A stretch of DNA of 64,000 nucleotides from Desulfomicrobium baculatum DSM 4028 (GTDB lineage: Bacteria; Desulfobacterota; Desulfovibrionia; Desulfovibrionales; Desulfomicrobiaceae): positions 312,501 through 376,500 of the forward strand of contig NC_013173.1 in NCBI RefSeq assembly GCF_000023225.1, in the 5' to 3' direction. The notes beneath the pieces are model-generated. The model ran no database searches. It was not told the DNA's origin and saw only the letters and a list, made by a program, of their open reading frames with translations. The position numbers were made by a program, and so were the translations under genes. Every line of letters starts with the position of its first letter. Within the stretch, counting starts at the first letter, position 1. Of this stretch, positions 46,218-54,922 are shown piece after piece.

Positions 46218-46600
46218 ACAGAATACTGATCGACACCAATATTTATTCCGGAGCGTTGCGCGGCGATCAGGAGCTTATCCGGGTTTTGCGGGGAGCCGAA
46301 CACATTGGCCTGAGCGCCATATCCCTGGGCGAGCTTTTTTCGGGGTTCAAAGGGGGAAACAGGGAGGAGGAGAACAAAAGGGAACTCGGCATATTTCTCG
46401 ATTCTCCACGGGTGGCGCTGTATCCGGTGGACGAGTACACCGCCGAGCATTATTGCTCCATTCTCGATCAACTGCGCCGTAGCGGCACGCCCATACCCAC
46501 CAATGACATCTGGATAGCGGCTATAGCCTTTCAACACGGATTTGCGCTGTTCACGCAGGACCGGCAATTTTCAAAAATTGAAGGCCTGCTGCTCCGCTAG
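46214..46600 (+). CDS. vapC: VapC-type PIN-domain ribonuclease toxin
   Basis: A 128-residue PIN nuclease that typically cleaves tRNA or rRNA. The acidic metal-binding residues are seen in LIDTNIYSGAL (Asp near residue 7), SAISLGELFSGF (Glu), and TNDIWIAAIAFQHG followed by FTQDRQFSKI. The ATG at 46214 overlaps the antitoxin stop; a TTG two codons upstream is less likely. It looks intact. Confidence 0.9.
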   Translation: MNRILIDTNIYSGALRGDQELIRVLRGAEHIGLSAISLGELFSGFKGGNREEENKRELGIFLDSPRVALYPVDEYTAEHYCSILDQLRRSGTPIPTNDIWIAAIAFQHGFALFTQDRQFSKIEGLLLR

Positions 46601-46690
46601 GCCTACACAACATTTTCACCTGCTTTGTCACGAGATGCATCCCGGAGAGATTTCTCCGGTGCGTGCAACGCGCTGTTTCGACGAAACCAT

Positions 46691-47122
46691 TCACAGTTGC
46701 TGCCTTACCCACGCCTGGATTTGACCTGCGGGCATGGCTCCGGCCGTGCGTGCGGTCTCTTTGCCATGTCGGAAGAGGACCAGACTTGGCACGGACTGGA
46801 TGTTGAAACGTGAGGGGACGGCGCGCTGGGCTTCGGTGTCCATCTTGGCCAGGATCACCTGCCCTTGAAGGGCCGCCGCAGCCTCGGTAAAGGCTGGCGC
46901 CATCATCTTGCACGGCCCGCACCAGGGCGCCCAGAAATCTACCAGCACAGGCAGAGCGGAACGGGAGACGAACCGCTCGAAAGTCTGGTCCGTAAGTTCG
47001 ATCGGATGGGCGGGCAGAAGGGGGGTCGCGCATTTCGCGCAGACCGGGTTCTGGCGGATGCGTTCGGTCAGGACGGCGTTGATGGTCCGGCAGTTTGGGC
47101 AGACGGCATGTATTTTTTCCAT
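46691..47122 (-). CDS. trxC: Thioredoxin TrxC (thioredoxin 2)
   Basis: A 143-residue cytoplasmic thioredoxin with an N-terminal zinc ribbon (VCPNCRTINAV and PVCAKCA) before the thioredoxin fold with active site WCGPC (FWAPWCGPCKMMAP) and the cis-proline in SVPSLVLFRHG. The zinc ribbon distinguishes TrxC from TrxA. Ribosome site GGAGG is 8 bases upstream. Leftward single gene. Confidence 0.94.
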   Translation of the reverse strand: MEKIHAVCPNCRTINAVLTERIRQNPVCAKCATPLLPAHPIELTDQTFERFVSRSALPVLVDFWAPWCGPCKMMAPAFTEAAAALQGQVILAKMDTEAQRAVPSRFNIQSVPSLVLFRHGKETARTAGAMPAGQIQAWVRQQL

Positions 47123-47260
47123 GAGGTTGGCCTCCGGTTTGTGGTGGGTTAGAACGTATTGAGAATAAACATTATTAGGCGCAGGGCAAGGTGATGAAAG
47201 AAGATGGGGATGAGTTACGGCACGCGAGCCGTTGTCAGCGTGGCCCTCAGCACCGTTCCA

Positions 47261-47311
47261 ACTCCCCTCCTGCCAAGGAGGGGTGCCCGAAGGGCGGGGT
47301 GGTTGCCTCTT
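47261..47311. repeat. Dispersed repeat, copy C (51 bases)
   Basis: An ACTCCCCTCCTGCCAAGG-containing unit of 51 bases, identical base for base with the copy at 61049-61099. It can form an eight-base hairpin CCCCTCCT/AGGAGGGG and a small GCCC-GAA-GGGC hairpin. Confidence 0.9.
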
Positions 47312-47341
47312 GCTCAGTGGGCGACTCGAAGAGAGACGAGG

Positions 47342-47391
47342 CGCCCAACAATAAAAAACCCTCCAATCGGAGGGTTTTTTATTGTTGGGCG
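47342..47391. terminator. Long bidirectional terminator between trxC and fabI
   Basis: A perfect 23-base inverted repeat (47342-47364 with 47369-47391) with a 4-base AATC loop. The core CCCTCC/GGAGGG stem is flanked by A6 and T6, so fabI transcripts on the minus strand end in a U-run. The extra outer arms CGCCCAACAAT/ATTGTTGGGCG make it unusually long. Confidence 0.85.
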
Positions 47392-47403
47392 TGGTCATGG
47401 GCT

Positions 47404-48168
47404 TTAGATGCCCATGATGTTGTATCCCGAGTCCACGTAGATGACCTCGCCGGTGATGGCGCGGGACAGGTCCGAGGCCAGGAAGAGGCCGGTCTTGCCT
47501 ACGTCTTCCTGGATGATGTTGCGGCGAAGCGGGGCGCGTTCCTCGATGGTGGCCAGGATGGTCTTGAAGCCGGAGATGCCGGACGAGGCCAGGGTCTTGA
47601 GCGGCCCTGCGCTGATGGCGTTGACGCGGATGCCGCGCTCGCCCAGGTCCATGGCCAGGTAGCGCACGCTGCACTCCAGCGCGGCCTTGGCCACTCCCAT
47701 GATGTTGTAATTGGTGATGACCTTTTCCGCTCCGTAGTAGGTCATGGCCATGACCGAGCCATTGTCGTTCAGCAGAGGGTCAAACGCCTTGCACAAGGCC
47801 ACCAGCGAGTAGGCGGAGATGTCCATGGCCAGATGGAACCCTTCGCGGGAGGTGTCCACATAGCGGCCTTTCAGATCGTCGCGATTGGCGAAGGCCACGG
47901 AATGAACGAGGATGTCGAAATTGCCCCATTTCTCCTTCACGATCTCGGCGGACTCGGCGATGGCCGCGTCGTCGGCCACGTCGCACTGAAACATGAATTC
48001 ACTGCCGAGTTCCTCATGAATAGGCTCGACTCGTTTCTTGAGCGCCTCTCCTGCGTAGCTCAGCGCGATGGACGCGCCGTTGTCCTTGAGCTCCTTGGCA
48101 ATGGCGTAGGCGATGCTCTTGTCGTTGGCCACGCCGAAAATCAGGGCTTTCTTCCCTTGAACGAGCAT
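47404..48168 (-). CDS. fabI: Enoyl-[acyl-carrier-protein] reductase (NADH)
   Basis: A 254-residue short-chain-dehydrogenase-fold enzyme for the last step of fatty-acid chain elongation. It has the FabI-type nucleotide site GVANDKSIAYAIAK, catalytic Tyr and Lys in TYYGAEKVITNYNIMGVAKAAL, and the C-terminal motif DVGKTGLFLASDLSRAITGE. The length is normal. It lies 26 bases after purC on the same strand. Confidence 0.96.
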   Translation of the reverse strand: MLVQGKKALIFGVANDKSIAYAIAKELKDNGASIALSYAGEALKKRVEPIHEELGSEFMFQCDVADDAAIAESAEIVKEKWGNFDILVHSVAFANRDDLKGRYVDTSREGFHLAMDISAYSLVALCKAFDPLLNDNGSVMAMTYYGAEKVITNYNIMGVAKAALECSVRYLAMDLGERGIRVNAISAGPLKTLASSGISGFKTILATIEERAPLRRNIIQEDVGKTGLFLASDLSRAITGEVIYVDSGYNIMGI

Positions 48169-48194
48169 GGATTTTCTCCGGTAATGTTTGCGCC

Positions 48195-49094
48195 TTACGG
48201 CAATTGCAAAGGGGAACCCGTCAGCAGTTCAAAGGCTTCCAGGTATTTCTTCTGTGTTTCGGCGATGACTTCGGCGGGCAGCGCCGGGGGCGGAGGGGTC
48301 TTGTCCCATTCCGTGCTGCTCAGCCAGTCGCGCAGATACTGCTTGTCGAAACTTGGTTGTGACTGGCCCGGGACGTACCTGTCCGCAGGCCAGAAACGGG
48401 AGGAATCCGGGGTCATGACCTCGTCGATGAGCAGGATGTCCTTTTCGTTCAGTCCGAACTCGAACTTGGTGTCGGCGATGATGATGCCGCGCTGCGCAGC
48501 CAGATCGCGTCCGCGTGAATAAATGGCCAGGGACAGTTCCTGGATCTTTTTGAGCAGCCCTTCACCGATGCGGGATTTGGCGTCGGCCAGGGTGATGTTT
48601 TCATCGTGCGCGCCGAGGTCCGCCTTGGTGGACGGGGTGAAGAGCGGAGTTTCCAGTTTGGCGGAATCGACCAGCCCGGTGGGAAGCTTGTATCCGCAGA
48701 CCGATCCGGTGGCCTTGTAGTCTTTGAAGCCCGAGCCGGTCAGATAGCCGCGCACAATGCACTCGATGGGCAGGGGCTTGGCCTTGCGGACCACCACGGC
48801 CCGGCCTTCCAGTTCATCCGCGTATGGGGCCAGGGCGGCGGGAAAGTCACGCACGTCCGTGGCCAGAAGGTGGTTGGCGGCCAGGTCCTTGAAGGCGTCC
48901 ATCCAGAAGAGGGTGATCTGATTGAGGACCACGCCCTTGTAAGGGATAGGTTCGTTCATGATCACGTCAAAGGCGGACATGCGGTCCGTGGTCACGATAA
49001 GCAGGGTTTGCGGGTCGATCTCGTAGATATCGCGGACTTTTCCGCGAGAGAGGAGCGGAAATTCACGGATTTTTGTTTTGGTAACGATTTTCAT
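48195..49094 (-). CDS. purC: Phosphoribosylaminoimidazole-succinocarboxamide synthase
   Basis: A 299-residue enzyme joining aspartate to CAIR, the purine-synthesis step after PurE. It shows SRGKVRDIYEID, IVTTDRMSAFDVI, IVRGYLTGSGFKDYKATGSV and DTKFEFGL with the longer (eukaryote-like, SAICAR-type) form. Its start overlaps the hisD stop by 4 bases, so hisD-purC are cotranscribed, linking histidine and purine routes (AICAR is shared). Confidence 0.96.
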   Translation of the reverse strand: MKIVTKTKIREFPLLSRGKVRDIYEIDPQTLLIVTTDRMSAFDVIMNEPIPYKGVVLNQITLFWMDAFKDLAANHLLATDVRDFPAALAPYADELEGRAVVVRKAKPLPIECIVRGYLTGSGFKDYKATGSVCGYKLPTGLVDSAKLETPLFTPSTKADLGAHDENITLADAKSRIGEGLLKKIQELSLAIYSRGRDLAAQRGIIIADTKFEFGLNEKDILLIDEVMTPDSSRFWPADRYVPGQSQPSFDKQYLRDWLSSTEWDKTPPPPALPAEVIAETQKKYLEAFELLTGSPLQLP

Positions 49095-50401
49095 GGGTTC
49101 TCCAAACGTTGTTCGACGCTACGGGCATGAGCTTCAAGCCCTTCCAGGCGGGCCAGACGGGCCACCTTGGAACCGTGACTGTTCATGTAGGCCTGGTCAG
49201 TGCAGATCAGGCTTGTTTTTTTGCAAAAAGTGTCCACCGACAGGGCCGATGAAAAGCGCGCTGTGGAAAGAGTGGGCAGCACGTGGTTTGGTCCCGCAAA
49301 ATAATCGCCTACGGGTTCGGGCGTGCTGTGGCCCATGAAAACGGCCCCGGCGTTGCGCACCGCGCCGACGAGCGCCCAGGGGTCGGCCACGCTCAGTTCA
49401 AAATGCTCGGGAGCGAGGCGGTTGATGAGATCCATGCCCATTTCAAGATCGGGCACATGAATGAGCGCGCTCCACTCGGACAGGGATTTGGATGCGATTT
49501 CCTGACGCGGCAGCGCGGGAAGCTGCCGGGCAAGTTCCTTTTTGACTTCTTCCAGGAGTTGCTGGTCTGCGGAAATGAGGATGCTTGAGGCCAGCGGGTC
49601 GTGCTCGGCCTGGGAGAGCATGTCCGCGGCCAGCCATTTCGGGTTGGCGGTGGAGTCGGCCAGGATGGCAATTTCGCTCGGCCCCGCGATCATGTCGATG
49701 CCGACCTGTCCGACCAGCAGCCGCTTGGCTGTGGTCACGAAGATGTTGCCGGGACCTGCGATGACATCGACCCTTGGGATGGATGCAGTGCCGTAGGCCA
49801 GGGCCGCTATGGCCCATGCCGAACCGCACATGAAAATGGTGTCGATGCCGAGAATGGCGGCGGTGGCCAGAATATAGGGGTTCAGCGTTCCATCCTTGCG
49901 CGGCGGACTGACCACGCAGATGGCCCCCACCCCTGCGACCTGGGCCGGAATGGCGTTCATGAGCAGGCTCGAAATGAGCGGAGTTTCCCCGCCCTGACCG
50001 CCGGGCACGTAGAGCCCAGCGCGGTCCACTGGCAGCACGAGTTGGCCCAGTGTGGTGCCGGGAGCAGGAGTGGTGATCCAGGAGTTCTGCTTCTGGCGCA
50101 GGTGGAAATCGCGGATATTGGCTGCGGCTTCGCGGATGATGGCCGCGTCTTCTGCGGGTATCAGTTCCAGGGCGCGGCCGATATCGGCCTTGGGCACCGG
50201 CAGCCCCGCCGCGCTCAGCGACGGGCAGTCAAAGCGCCGGGTGTATTCGGCCACGGCCTCGTCGCCGCGCTCACGAACCTGGGCCAGAATGTCCCGCACC
50301 AGCGGCTCGACATTGTCCTCGCCCGCATCACGGCGCGCCATCCAGGACGCGATGGCGGTCCAGTCATTGGGTGACGTATATTCAAGAAATCTCAAAGGCA
50401 T
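49091..50401 (-). CDS. hisD: Histidinol dehydrogenase
   Basis: A 436-residue zinc enzyme catalysing the last two steps of histidine synthesis. Visible motifs include VPGGQGGETPLISSLLM, the nucleotide-loop VDVIAGPGNIFVTTAKR, MIAGPSEIAILAD, QAEHDPLASSILI and the HSTPEPVGDYFAGPNHVLP segment with metal- and substrate-binding residues. The frame is open for 91 codons upstream, but that part overlaps repeats and is not coding. Stop overlaps purC start. Confidence 0.96.
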   Translation of the reverse strand: MPLRFLEYTSPNDWTAIASWMARRDAGEDNVEPLVRDILAQVRERGDEAVAEYTRRFDCPSLSAAGLPVPKADIGRALELIPAEDAAIIREAAANIRDFHLRQKQNSWITTPAPGTTLGQLVLPVDRAGLYVPGGQGGETPLISSLLMNAIPAQVAGVGAICVVSPPRKDGTLNPYILATAAILGIDTIFMCGSAWAIAALAYGTASIPRVDVIAGPGNIFVTTAKRLLVGQVGIDMIAGPSEIAILADSTANPKWLAADMLSQAEHDPLASSILISADQQLLEEVKKELARQLPALPRQEIASKSLSEWSALIHVPDLEMGMDLINRLAPEHFELSVADPWALVGAVRNAGAVFMGHSTPEPVGDYFAGPNHVLPTLSTARFSSALSVDTFCKKTSLICTDQAYMNSHGSKVARLARLEGLEAHARSVEQRLENP

Positions 50402-50450
50402 GAATGCTCTCGCATGGGTTCTGAAGTATGGTGATGGGTGGACAAAGTCA

Positions 50451-50523
50451 TGGATTCCCGTTTTCACGGGAATGACAGAGGCGAGCACACCGTCCTTTGT
50501 CATTCCCGCGAAGGCGGGCCATG
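50451..50523. repeat. Paired hairpin elements upstream of hisD (dRS3-like)
   Basis: Two inverted relatives: ATTCCCGTTTTCACGGGAAT (about 50454-50473) and CATTCCCGCGAAGGCGGGCCATG (about 50501-50523), each folding into a small hairpin and facing one another. Sequences of the ATTCCCG...CGGGAAT kind are widespread intergenic repeats in proteobacteria. They lie in the 334-base gap between hisD and the porin, which otherwise holds the porin terminator and nothing else I can recognise. Confidence 0.7.
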
Positions 50524-50676
50524 TCGGGCAACGGCGCGAAATCCATGCATCCATTCTCCCTGGGAGTCGCTTTACCAACAAAATTTGTATGCCCCGAACC
50601 CCCCAAAAGTCAATTCCTACATCAGGAGTGAAGTGTCGTCCGCGCGCTTCACCACTCATGAAGGCCGCTCGCAAAT

Positions 50677-50708
50677 AAAAAAGGGCCGGAGTTTTGCGTC
50701 TCCGGCCC
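50677..50708 (-). terminator. Intrinsic terminator of the porin gene
   Basis: GGGCCGGA (50683-50690) pairs with TCCGGCCC (50701-50708); on the minus strand six T follow (A at 50677-50682). Confidence 0.9.
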
Positions 50709-50735
50709 CAAAGGCGTCAGGTGTGAAAACCCGAA

Positions 50736-52055
50736 TTAGAACTTGTACTGGAAGCCGACGGTGGCGAAGTAGGAAGAATCCAGATCGTCGCCAGTGGCAT
50801 CTTCGTAAACTTCGCTGGAAGCCTGGAAGTAGCCCAGTTCGTTGATAGCAGCCAGGTTTTCATAGATCATGTACTTGTTGACCAACCAGAGTTCCCACAG
50901 GTCGTCTTCTTCGGTGAATTTAACAGCGGCACCGCTGGGCTTGGTAGCGTCTTCGTCAGAAGTACCCTGAGCGTAGGCGATAACGAGCTTGTGGGACAGT
51001 TTGTCAACAAAGGAGATGTCGTCGAGCACGAGGCCCAGAACCCACAGGCCTGTGCCATCGTTGCCGACACCAAGGGCGTCGGTGCCGAAGGAGTCGTTAG
51101 CAGCGATGAAGGCGCGGTCGCCGCCAACATAGGGGGTCAGGCCCCAGCCTTCTGCCAGAGTCGGCAGTTTGTCGTCTTCGTCTGTGTCTTCGTCATAGCC
51201 GGTGGCGTAGGTGGTGAACAGGGTGGCGGTCAGCATGTCCATCTTGTAGGAAGCGGCCAGAGCGGCGTACCAGCCCTTGGTCTCGTAGGCATCGCTATCG
51301 CCTTCACCATAGATCAGGTCGGCAGCGAAGGTCAGCGGGTCGAACATGGTCAGAGCGGCGTTGGCACCTACGACCCACACGGTGGAGTCATCGTTGGCGT
51401 CAAAAGACTTTGTGGAGTTCTGGCCAAGCCAAGCGTATCCGAAGTAAGGAGTAACTGAGACGCCGTCCAGAGTGACGGGAGTAGCGATGAAAGCCATATC
51501 TACGTCGTCTTTGTCGTAGCCTTCGCTGACGAGCAATTCGTCGCTGAAGCTGTTGCTCATATCGGTGCCGCGGGTATAGCCGACGGTCACGCCGAACATG
51601 TCGTTGATGGGAGCGGCTACGGTGATGGCAGCGGCGTCGTCATCGAAAACGGGGTTGCCGAAAATACTGGGCAGAGCGATGTACTGCAGGCCGGCCTGTA
51701 CTTCGATCTGGGTGTCGGGGAAGATAAAGTCGAGGTAGGCGTGCTTGACTTCAAGGGTTTCCTTTCCGTCGGTGCCCCAGTTTGCTTCTTCGCCAGCGCC
51801 CCATACGTTGTCAAATTCAAAACCCAGGACAGCCTTCAGGTTTTCGTTGGCCACGTAATCAAAGTAGGTGCGCATGCGCTGTACGGTGGTGTAGTTGTCG
51901 CCGTCGGCTACGTCGGAATCATGGTCGTTCAGGTTGGAGGACCACATGCCGTAGACATCGAAGTTGCCGCGAACTTTCAGTTCGGTGGCGGAAGCGCTGG
52001 TGACCATGCTGAACAGCAGGGCGGCAACCAGGGCTACGAGAGTAAAACGTTTCAT
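50736..52055 (-). CDS. Outer-membrane porin
   Basis: A 439-residue protein with a signal peptide (MKRFTLVALVAALLFSM...ASA). It is acidic and has alternating hydrophobic/polar strands throughout (for example TLEVKHAYLDFIFPDTQIEV), and ends in a terminal aromatic residue (VGFQYKF), the usual beta-barrel insertion signal. It resembles the Desulfovibrio major porin family. Start at 52055 is set by the signal peptide and the AAGGAG site. It is strongly terminated and likely highly expressed. Specific solute unknown. Confidence 0.9.
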   Translation of the reverse strand: MKRFTLVALVAALLFSMVTSASATELKVRGNFDVYGMWSSNLNDHDSDVADGDNYTTVQRMRTYFDYVANENLKAVLGFEFDNVWGAGEEANWGTDGKETLEVKHAYLDFIFPDTQIEVQAGLQYIALPSIFGNPVFDDDAAAITVAAPINDMFGVTVGYTRGTDMSNSFSDELLVSEGYDKDDVDMAFIATPVTLDGVSVTPYFGYAWLGQNSTKSFDANDDSTVWVVGANAALTMFDPLTFAADLIYGEGDSDAYETKGWYAALAASYKMDMLTATLFTTYATGYDEDTDEDDKLPTLAEGWGLTPYVGGDRAFIAANDSFGTDALGVGNDGTGLWVLGLVLDDISFVDKLSHKLVIAYAQGTSDEDATKPSGAAVKFTEEDDLWELWLVNKYMIYENLAAINELGYFQASSEVYEDATGDDLDSSYFATVGFQYKF

Positions 52056-52201
52056 GTTCTTTCTCCTTTTGCTGTGAAAAAATCTAATCATCTGACGCCT
52101 GAAAAGCTTTTAGTTCAGGTTCGGTCCAAAAAGCAAGCCTTTTTTGGCTGCAAACGGGGTAAAAGTAAAAAAATTTTTACCGTCCAGTTTTTTGAATCCG
52201 C

Positions 52202-53809
52202 TTATTGCTTGGTTACGTCCAGGGGGTAAGCCACGACCATGGTGCGTTTTTTGGCCGTCCCGGCCATTCCGGTGTGGGAGTTGATACTGACCACCAGGTC
52301 GAGCGCGCCGTCATTGTCCATGTCGGCCAGGGCATAGTCCGTGACCGTGCCCTTGATGCGCGCCGTCTTCCATTGCAGGCTCATGCCGACACCGTCCCAG
52401 TACATGGAGTGGATCTCGCCCTGGGGGTAGTCCCGGTAGTTGGAGAAGAACTGGGCCGAGACGGAGATGTTGCGGCTGATGATCAGTTCGTGGCGGCTAT
52501 CCTTGTCCAGGTTTGACGGAATGGCCCGCAGAGGAATGAAAACCTTGTTCGCCGGCATATTCTGCTCCGTGGGCGGCTGCAGGCCCATGGGGGCTGAGTG
52601 GTATTCGATGCCCAGATTGGACCCGGCATACGTTTCGTCGGTAGTCGTCAAAAGAGTGCCCGTGGCGCTGTAAATTCTCATGTGGTCATAGTCGTCGATA
52701 ATGATGATCTGGTGGTTTTCTTCAAATGGCAGGAAGGTCACGTTGAAGACCGTGCCGCCAAGGGGGAGGTCTATGGCCGGGCCGATGTCGTAAGTGTCGC
52801 CACGTTTGATCATCTGGTGGATCTTGCTGTCCAGATATTTGGAGCGTCCCGTGCCCTGGCCCACAAGTGTAGGCATGAAGGACGGAGGCATGTTGAGGAC
52901 TCCAAGAAAGTACGGAATCGATTCGGCCTTTACGGAGAACTTGCCGTCGAATTCAACGATGAGGGACTTAGGGTCCTTGTCCAGGGCCGCAGCGATGACC
53001 AGTTCGTGGCGGCCGTCGCGGTTGATGTCGATGCTGTTCAGGCGCACGTAGTTGCGGTTTTTCGGCAGATCCAACTCGGCGATCTGTTTCATTTCCCCGT
53101 CAGAGACTCTGTATGCGATCAGAGTGCTGTCCGTCATCAGGAACACCTCATTCTGCCCATCCCCGTCCCCATCACACACCACCATGCCGCGCGAGGTGAA
53201 AGGGAGGGTCTGGCTGCGCCAGCGGCCCATGGTGGAGTCGGCGTCTTCATACTTGAGGGAGGGGTTGGCGTAGGCCGTGGCCCCTTTGGTTTCATTGACG
53301 ATGAGGGCTTCATTCATGGGCGTGACCGCGGGCTGGGCCTTGGCCACGGCCGACTCGGGCTTGCCGAATACCTGGGAGTTGATGTCTTTCGCCACGGTTT
53401 CCAGGCTCGGGATGACCTGACTTAAGGTCGACTGCGTCGGGCGGGGAATGTTCTGGCCTTGCGGGTCCAGGGTGTTGACGTCCAGGCTGCATTCCTGGCC
53501 CATGACGGTCAGCGATCCCCAGACCAGATAATCCACGCCCAGCGTCTGGCGGATCTTTTCGGCTGAAGCGGCGTCCGCAGGCAGCGTTGCCGCGGCCTTC
53601 CTGATTGCGGCCGCATCAAGAGGAGTGAAATTTTCGGGCCAGGTCAGACGCGTGGTCAGCATGCTTTGAATGCCCTGGCTCAAATATTGATACTCCTGCG
53701 GTCCATGCACCCCAAAGGGCAGCACCGCAAAGGTCTTGGCCTCCTGGGCCAGGGCCGGAGCGGCGCAAAGAAGCAGGACGGCGAGGTTGATGAGAAGTCT
53801 CTTGAACAT
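52202..53809 (-). CDS. Exported protein with FlgO-like N-terminus and FG-GAP/VCBS repeats
   Basis: A 535-residue exported protein with signal peptide MFKRLLINLAVLLLCAAPALA. The N-terminal domain (AKTFAVLPFGVHGPQEYQYLSQGI...) resembles the FlgO/TolB-N type. The C-terminal part has Ca-binding-like FG-GAP repeats: GDGDGQNEVFLM, DINRDGRHELVIAA, LDKDSRHELIIS and DMDNDGALDLVVSI, which would form a beta-propeller. Function unknown; a surface or envelope role is likely. Start at 53809 follows GGAGGAGAC. Confidence 0.75.
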   Translation of the reverse strand: MFKRLLINLAVLLLCAAPALAQEAKTFAVLPFGVHGPQEYQYLSQGIQSMLTTRLTWPENFTPLDAAAIRKAAATLPADAASAEKIRQTLGVDYLVWGSLTVMGQECSLDVNTLDPQGQNIPRPTQSTLSQVIPSLETVAKDINSQVFGKPESAVAKAQPAVTPMNEALIVNETKGATAYANPSLKYEDADSTMGRWRSQTLPFTSRGMVVCDGDGDGQNEVFLMTDSTLIAYRVSDGEMKQIAELDLPKNRNYVRLNSIDINRDGRHELVIAAALDKDPKSLIVEFDGKFSVKAESIPYFLGVLNMPPSFMPTLVGQGTGRSKYLDSKIHQMIKRGDTYDIGPAIDLPLGGTVFNVTFLPFEENHQIIIIDDYDHMRIYSATGTLLTTTDETYAGSNLGIEYHSAPMGLQPPTEQNMPANKVFIPLRAIPSNLDKDSRHELIISRNISVSAQFFSNYRDYPQGEIHSMYWDGVGMSLQWKTARIKGTVTDYALADMDNDGALDLVVSINSHTGMAGTAKKRTMVVAYPLDVTKQ

Positions 53810-53971
53810 TGTCTCCTCCGGGAATACAGATTTCGGACTTTGTCGGTTGAATGGCGAACAATAAAGTGGTTCTTCATGGTAAGGAATCCGGGGAATGTCA
53901 ACAACTGCCGTGGATGCGGCGGGTTGGGCGCGGCATATTTTCATCGCACCCTAACAATAATAAGAGGACCC

Positions 53972-54460
53972 ATGATCTCAAGACGCGACCTTCTTTTCGG
54001 CATGGCCCGCCGCCTGCGCGAGTCGGGTGGGGACAAGCCTGTTTCCGGCATCGGCGTCGATATCGGCGCCGCCGATGCGGCCTATGTGCGCAAGGACTAT
54101 GGCGCCGCCCGCGACCTTTATAAGGAAGTGCTCAAGGAGAACCGCGCCCACAAGGAGGCCCGGATCAGGCAGGGGATGTGCCACTATCATCTGGGCGAAT
54201 ACGTGCAGGCCAAGGACCAGCTGCTGATGGCCTTCAAGCAGCATCCCGGCGATTATCTGGCCTGCCTTTATCTGGGCCTGGCCTATGCCCGGCGTGAGCA
54301 GCTTGAGAAGTGCATGGAGGTCTGGAAGGGTTTTGTGGATCGCGATCACATCGCGGTCATGCGCGAGATCAACGTGCATCGCGCTCTTTTCGAAACCGGC
54401 GAGCCCCTGACCGGAGCGGAGGTGGCCGAAGCCGTGGAAAAGGCGCTGACGCAAGCGTAG
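53972..54460 (+). CDS. TPR-containing protein
   Basis: A 162-residue protein with an N-terminal basic segment (MISRRDLLFGMARRLRESGG) that is Tat-like but lacks a long hydrophobic core. TPR-like helices follow: DAAYVRKDYGAARDLYKEVLKENR, ARIRQGMCHYHLGEYVQAK and LACLYLGLAYARREQLEKC. It is probably a cytoplasmic scaffold. The ribosome site AAGAGGA is fair. It stands alone, divergent from the FG-GAP gene. Confidence 0.8.
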   Translation: MISRRDLLFGMARRLRESGGDKPVSGIGVDIGAADAAYVRKDYGAARDLYKEVLKENRAHKEARIRQGMCHYHLGEYVQAKDQLLMAFKQHPGDYLACLYLGLAYARREQLEKCMEVWKGFVDRDHIAVMREINVHRALFETGEPLTGAEVAEAVEKALTQA

Positions 54461-54568
54461 TGCGCTCATCCCGCCGCTGCCCCCGGTCCTGCTTTTTCAT
54501 TAGCCCGTCAGGATTTTTGCGGCTGGCGGATGCTTTTTCGCGTGCCCGTTGTTTCCGCGATTCGTGAA

Positions 54569-54585
54569 CGGGGCAAAACGCCCCG
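54569..54585. repeat. Hairpin CGGGGC-AAAAC-GCCCCG, first copy
   Basis: A six-base perfect stem with 5-base loop, nearly identical to the hairpin at 54668-54684. It has no T-run on the plus strand. Confidence 0.7.
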
Positions 54586-54667
54586 CTCGTTTCTCCCTGC
54601 CGATATTTCATCCATGATTTCAAGTGATTTGGCTGCCGGATTCCCGTTTTGGGGCGAAATGTCCCCG

Positions 54668-54690
54668 CGGGGCGAAACGCCCCGTTTTTT
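54668..54690 (+). terminator. Hairpin CGGGGCG-AAA-CGCCCCG with T-run, second copy
   Basis: A seven-base stem (54668-54674 with 54678-54684) followed by six T; it could terminate transcripts from the TPR gene before the sigma-54 operon. Confidence 0.75.
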
Positions 54691-54838
54691 GGCTTGAAAT
54701 TACGTTACGGTCTCTCCCCCCGCTCTTCAGTGGCGAACCCGTTCGTCGTGCTTTTTTTGTAGCCTTTCATAAAATCAGCCGGTTGCAATACCCGTTTAGG
54801 TCCGGCCTTGTTTGTTCATGTGCAAAAGCGGGCGCGCG

Positions 54839-54857
54839 TTGGCATGTGCGTTGCTTT
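54839..54857 (+). promoter_or_regulatory. Sigma-54 promoter of the response-regulator/TauE operon
   Basis: TTGGCATGTGCGTTGCTTT matches the sigma-54 consensus: GG at -24 (54841-54842) and GC at -12 (54853-54854) with exactly ten bases between. It lies about 65 bases before the first gene of an operon whose last gene is a sigma-54 activator. Confidence 0.8.
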
Positions 54858-54922
54858 ATGTGTTTGAACCAGAAGAAGGCTTGCTTGCGGATCAAGCGGG
54901 CAGGCTCGCCAAGGAGGACTGA

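Larger units (their letters stand above)
54461..54838. other. Intergenic region between the TPR gene and the sigma-54 operon
   Basis: No coding signal is supported. It contains two near-identical hairpins (listed separately) and, at its end, the sigma-54 promoter. The rest shows nothing recognisable. Confidence 0.5.

Noticed and set aside
45957-46600. vapBC as part of a mobile element
   Set aside because: No integrase, repeats or attachment duplication at its borders, although it is next to a tRNA gene.
50404-50674. N-terminal extension of hisD
   Set aside because: It runs through intergenic repeats; the enzyme starts naturally at 50401.
52140-52190. AT-rich inverted repeat between porin and FG-GAP genes
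   Set aside because: GGTAAAA/TTTTACC pairing is short and could arise by chance in AT-rich sequence.
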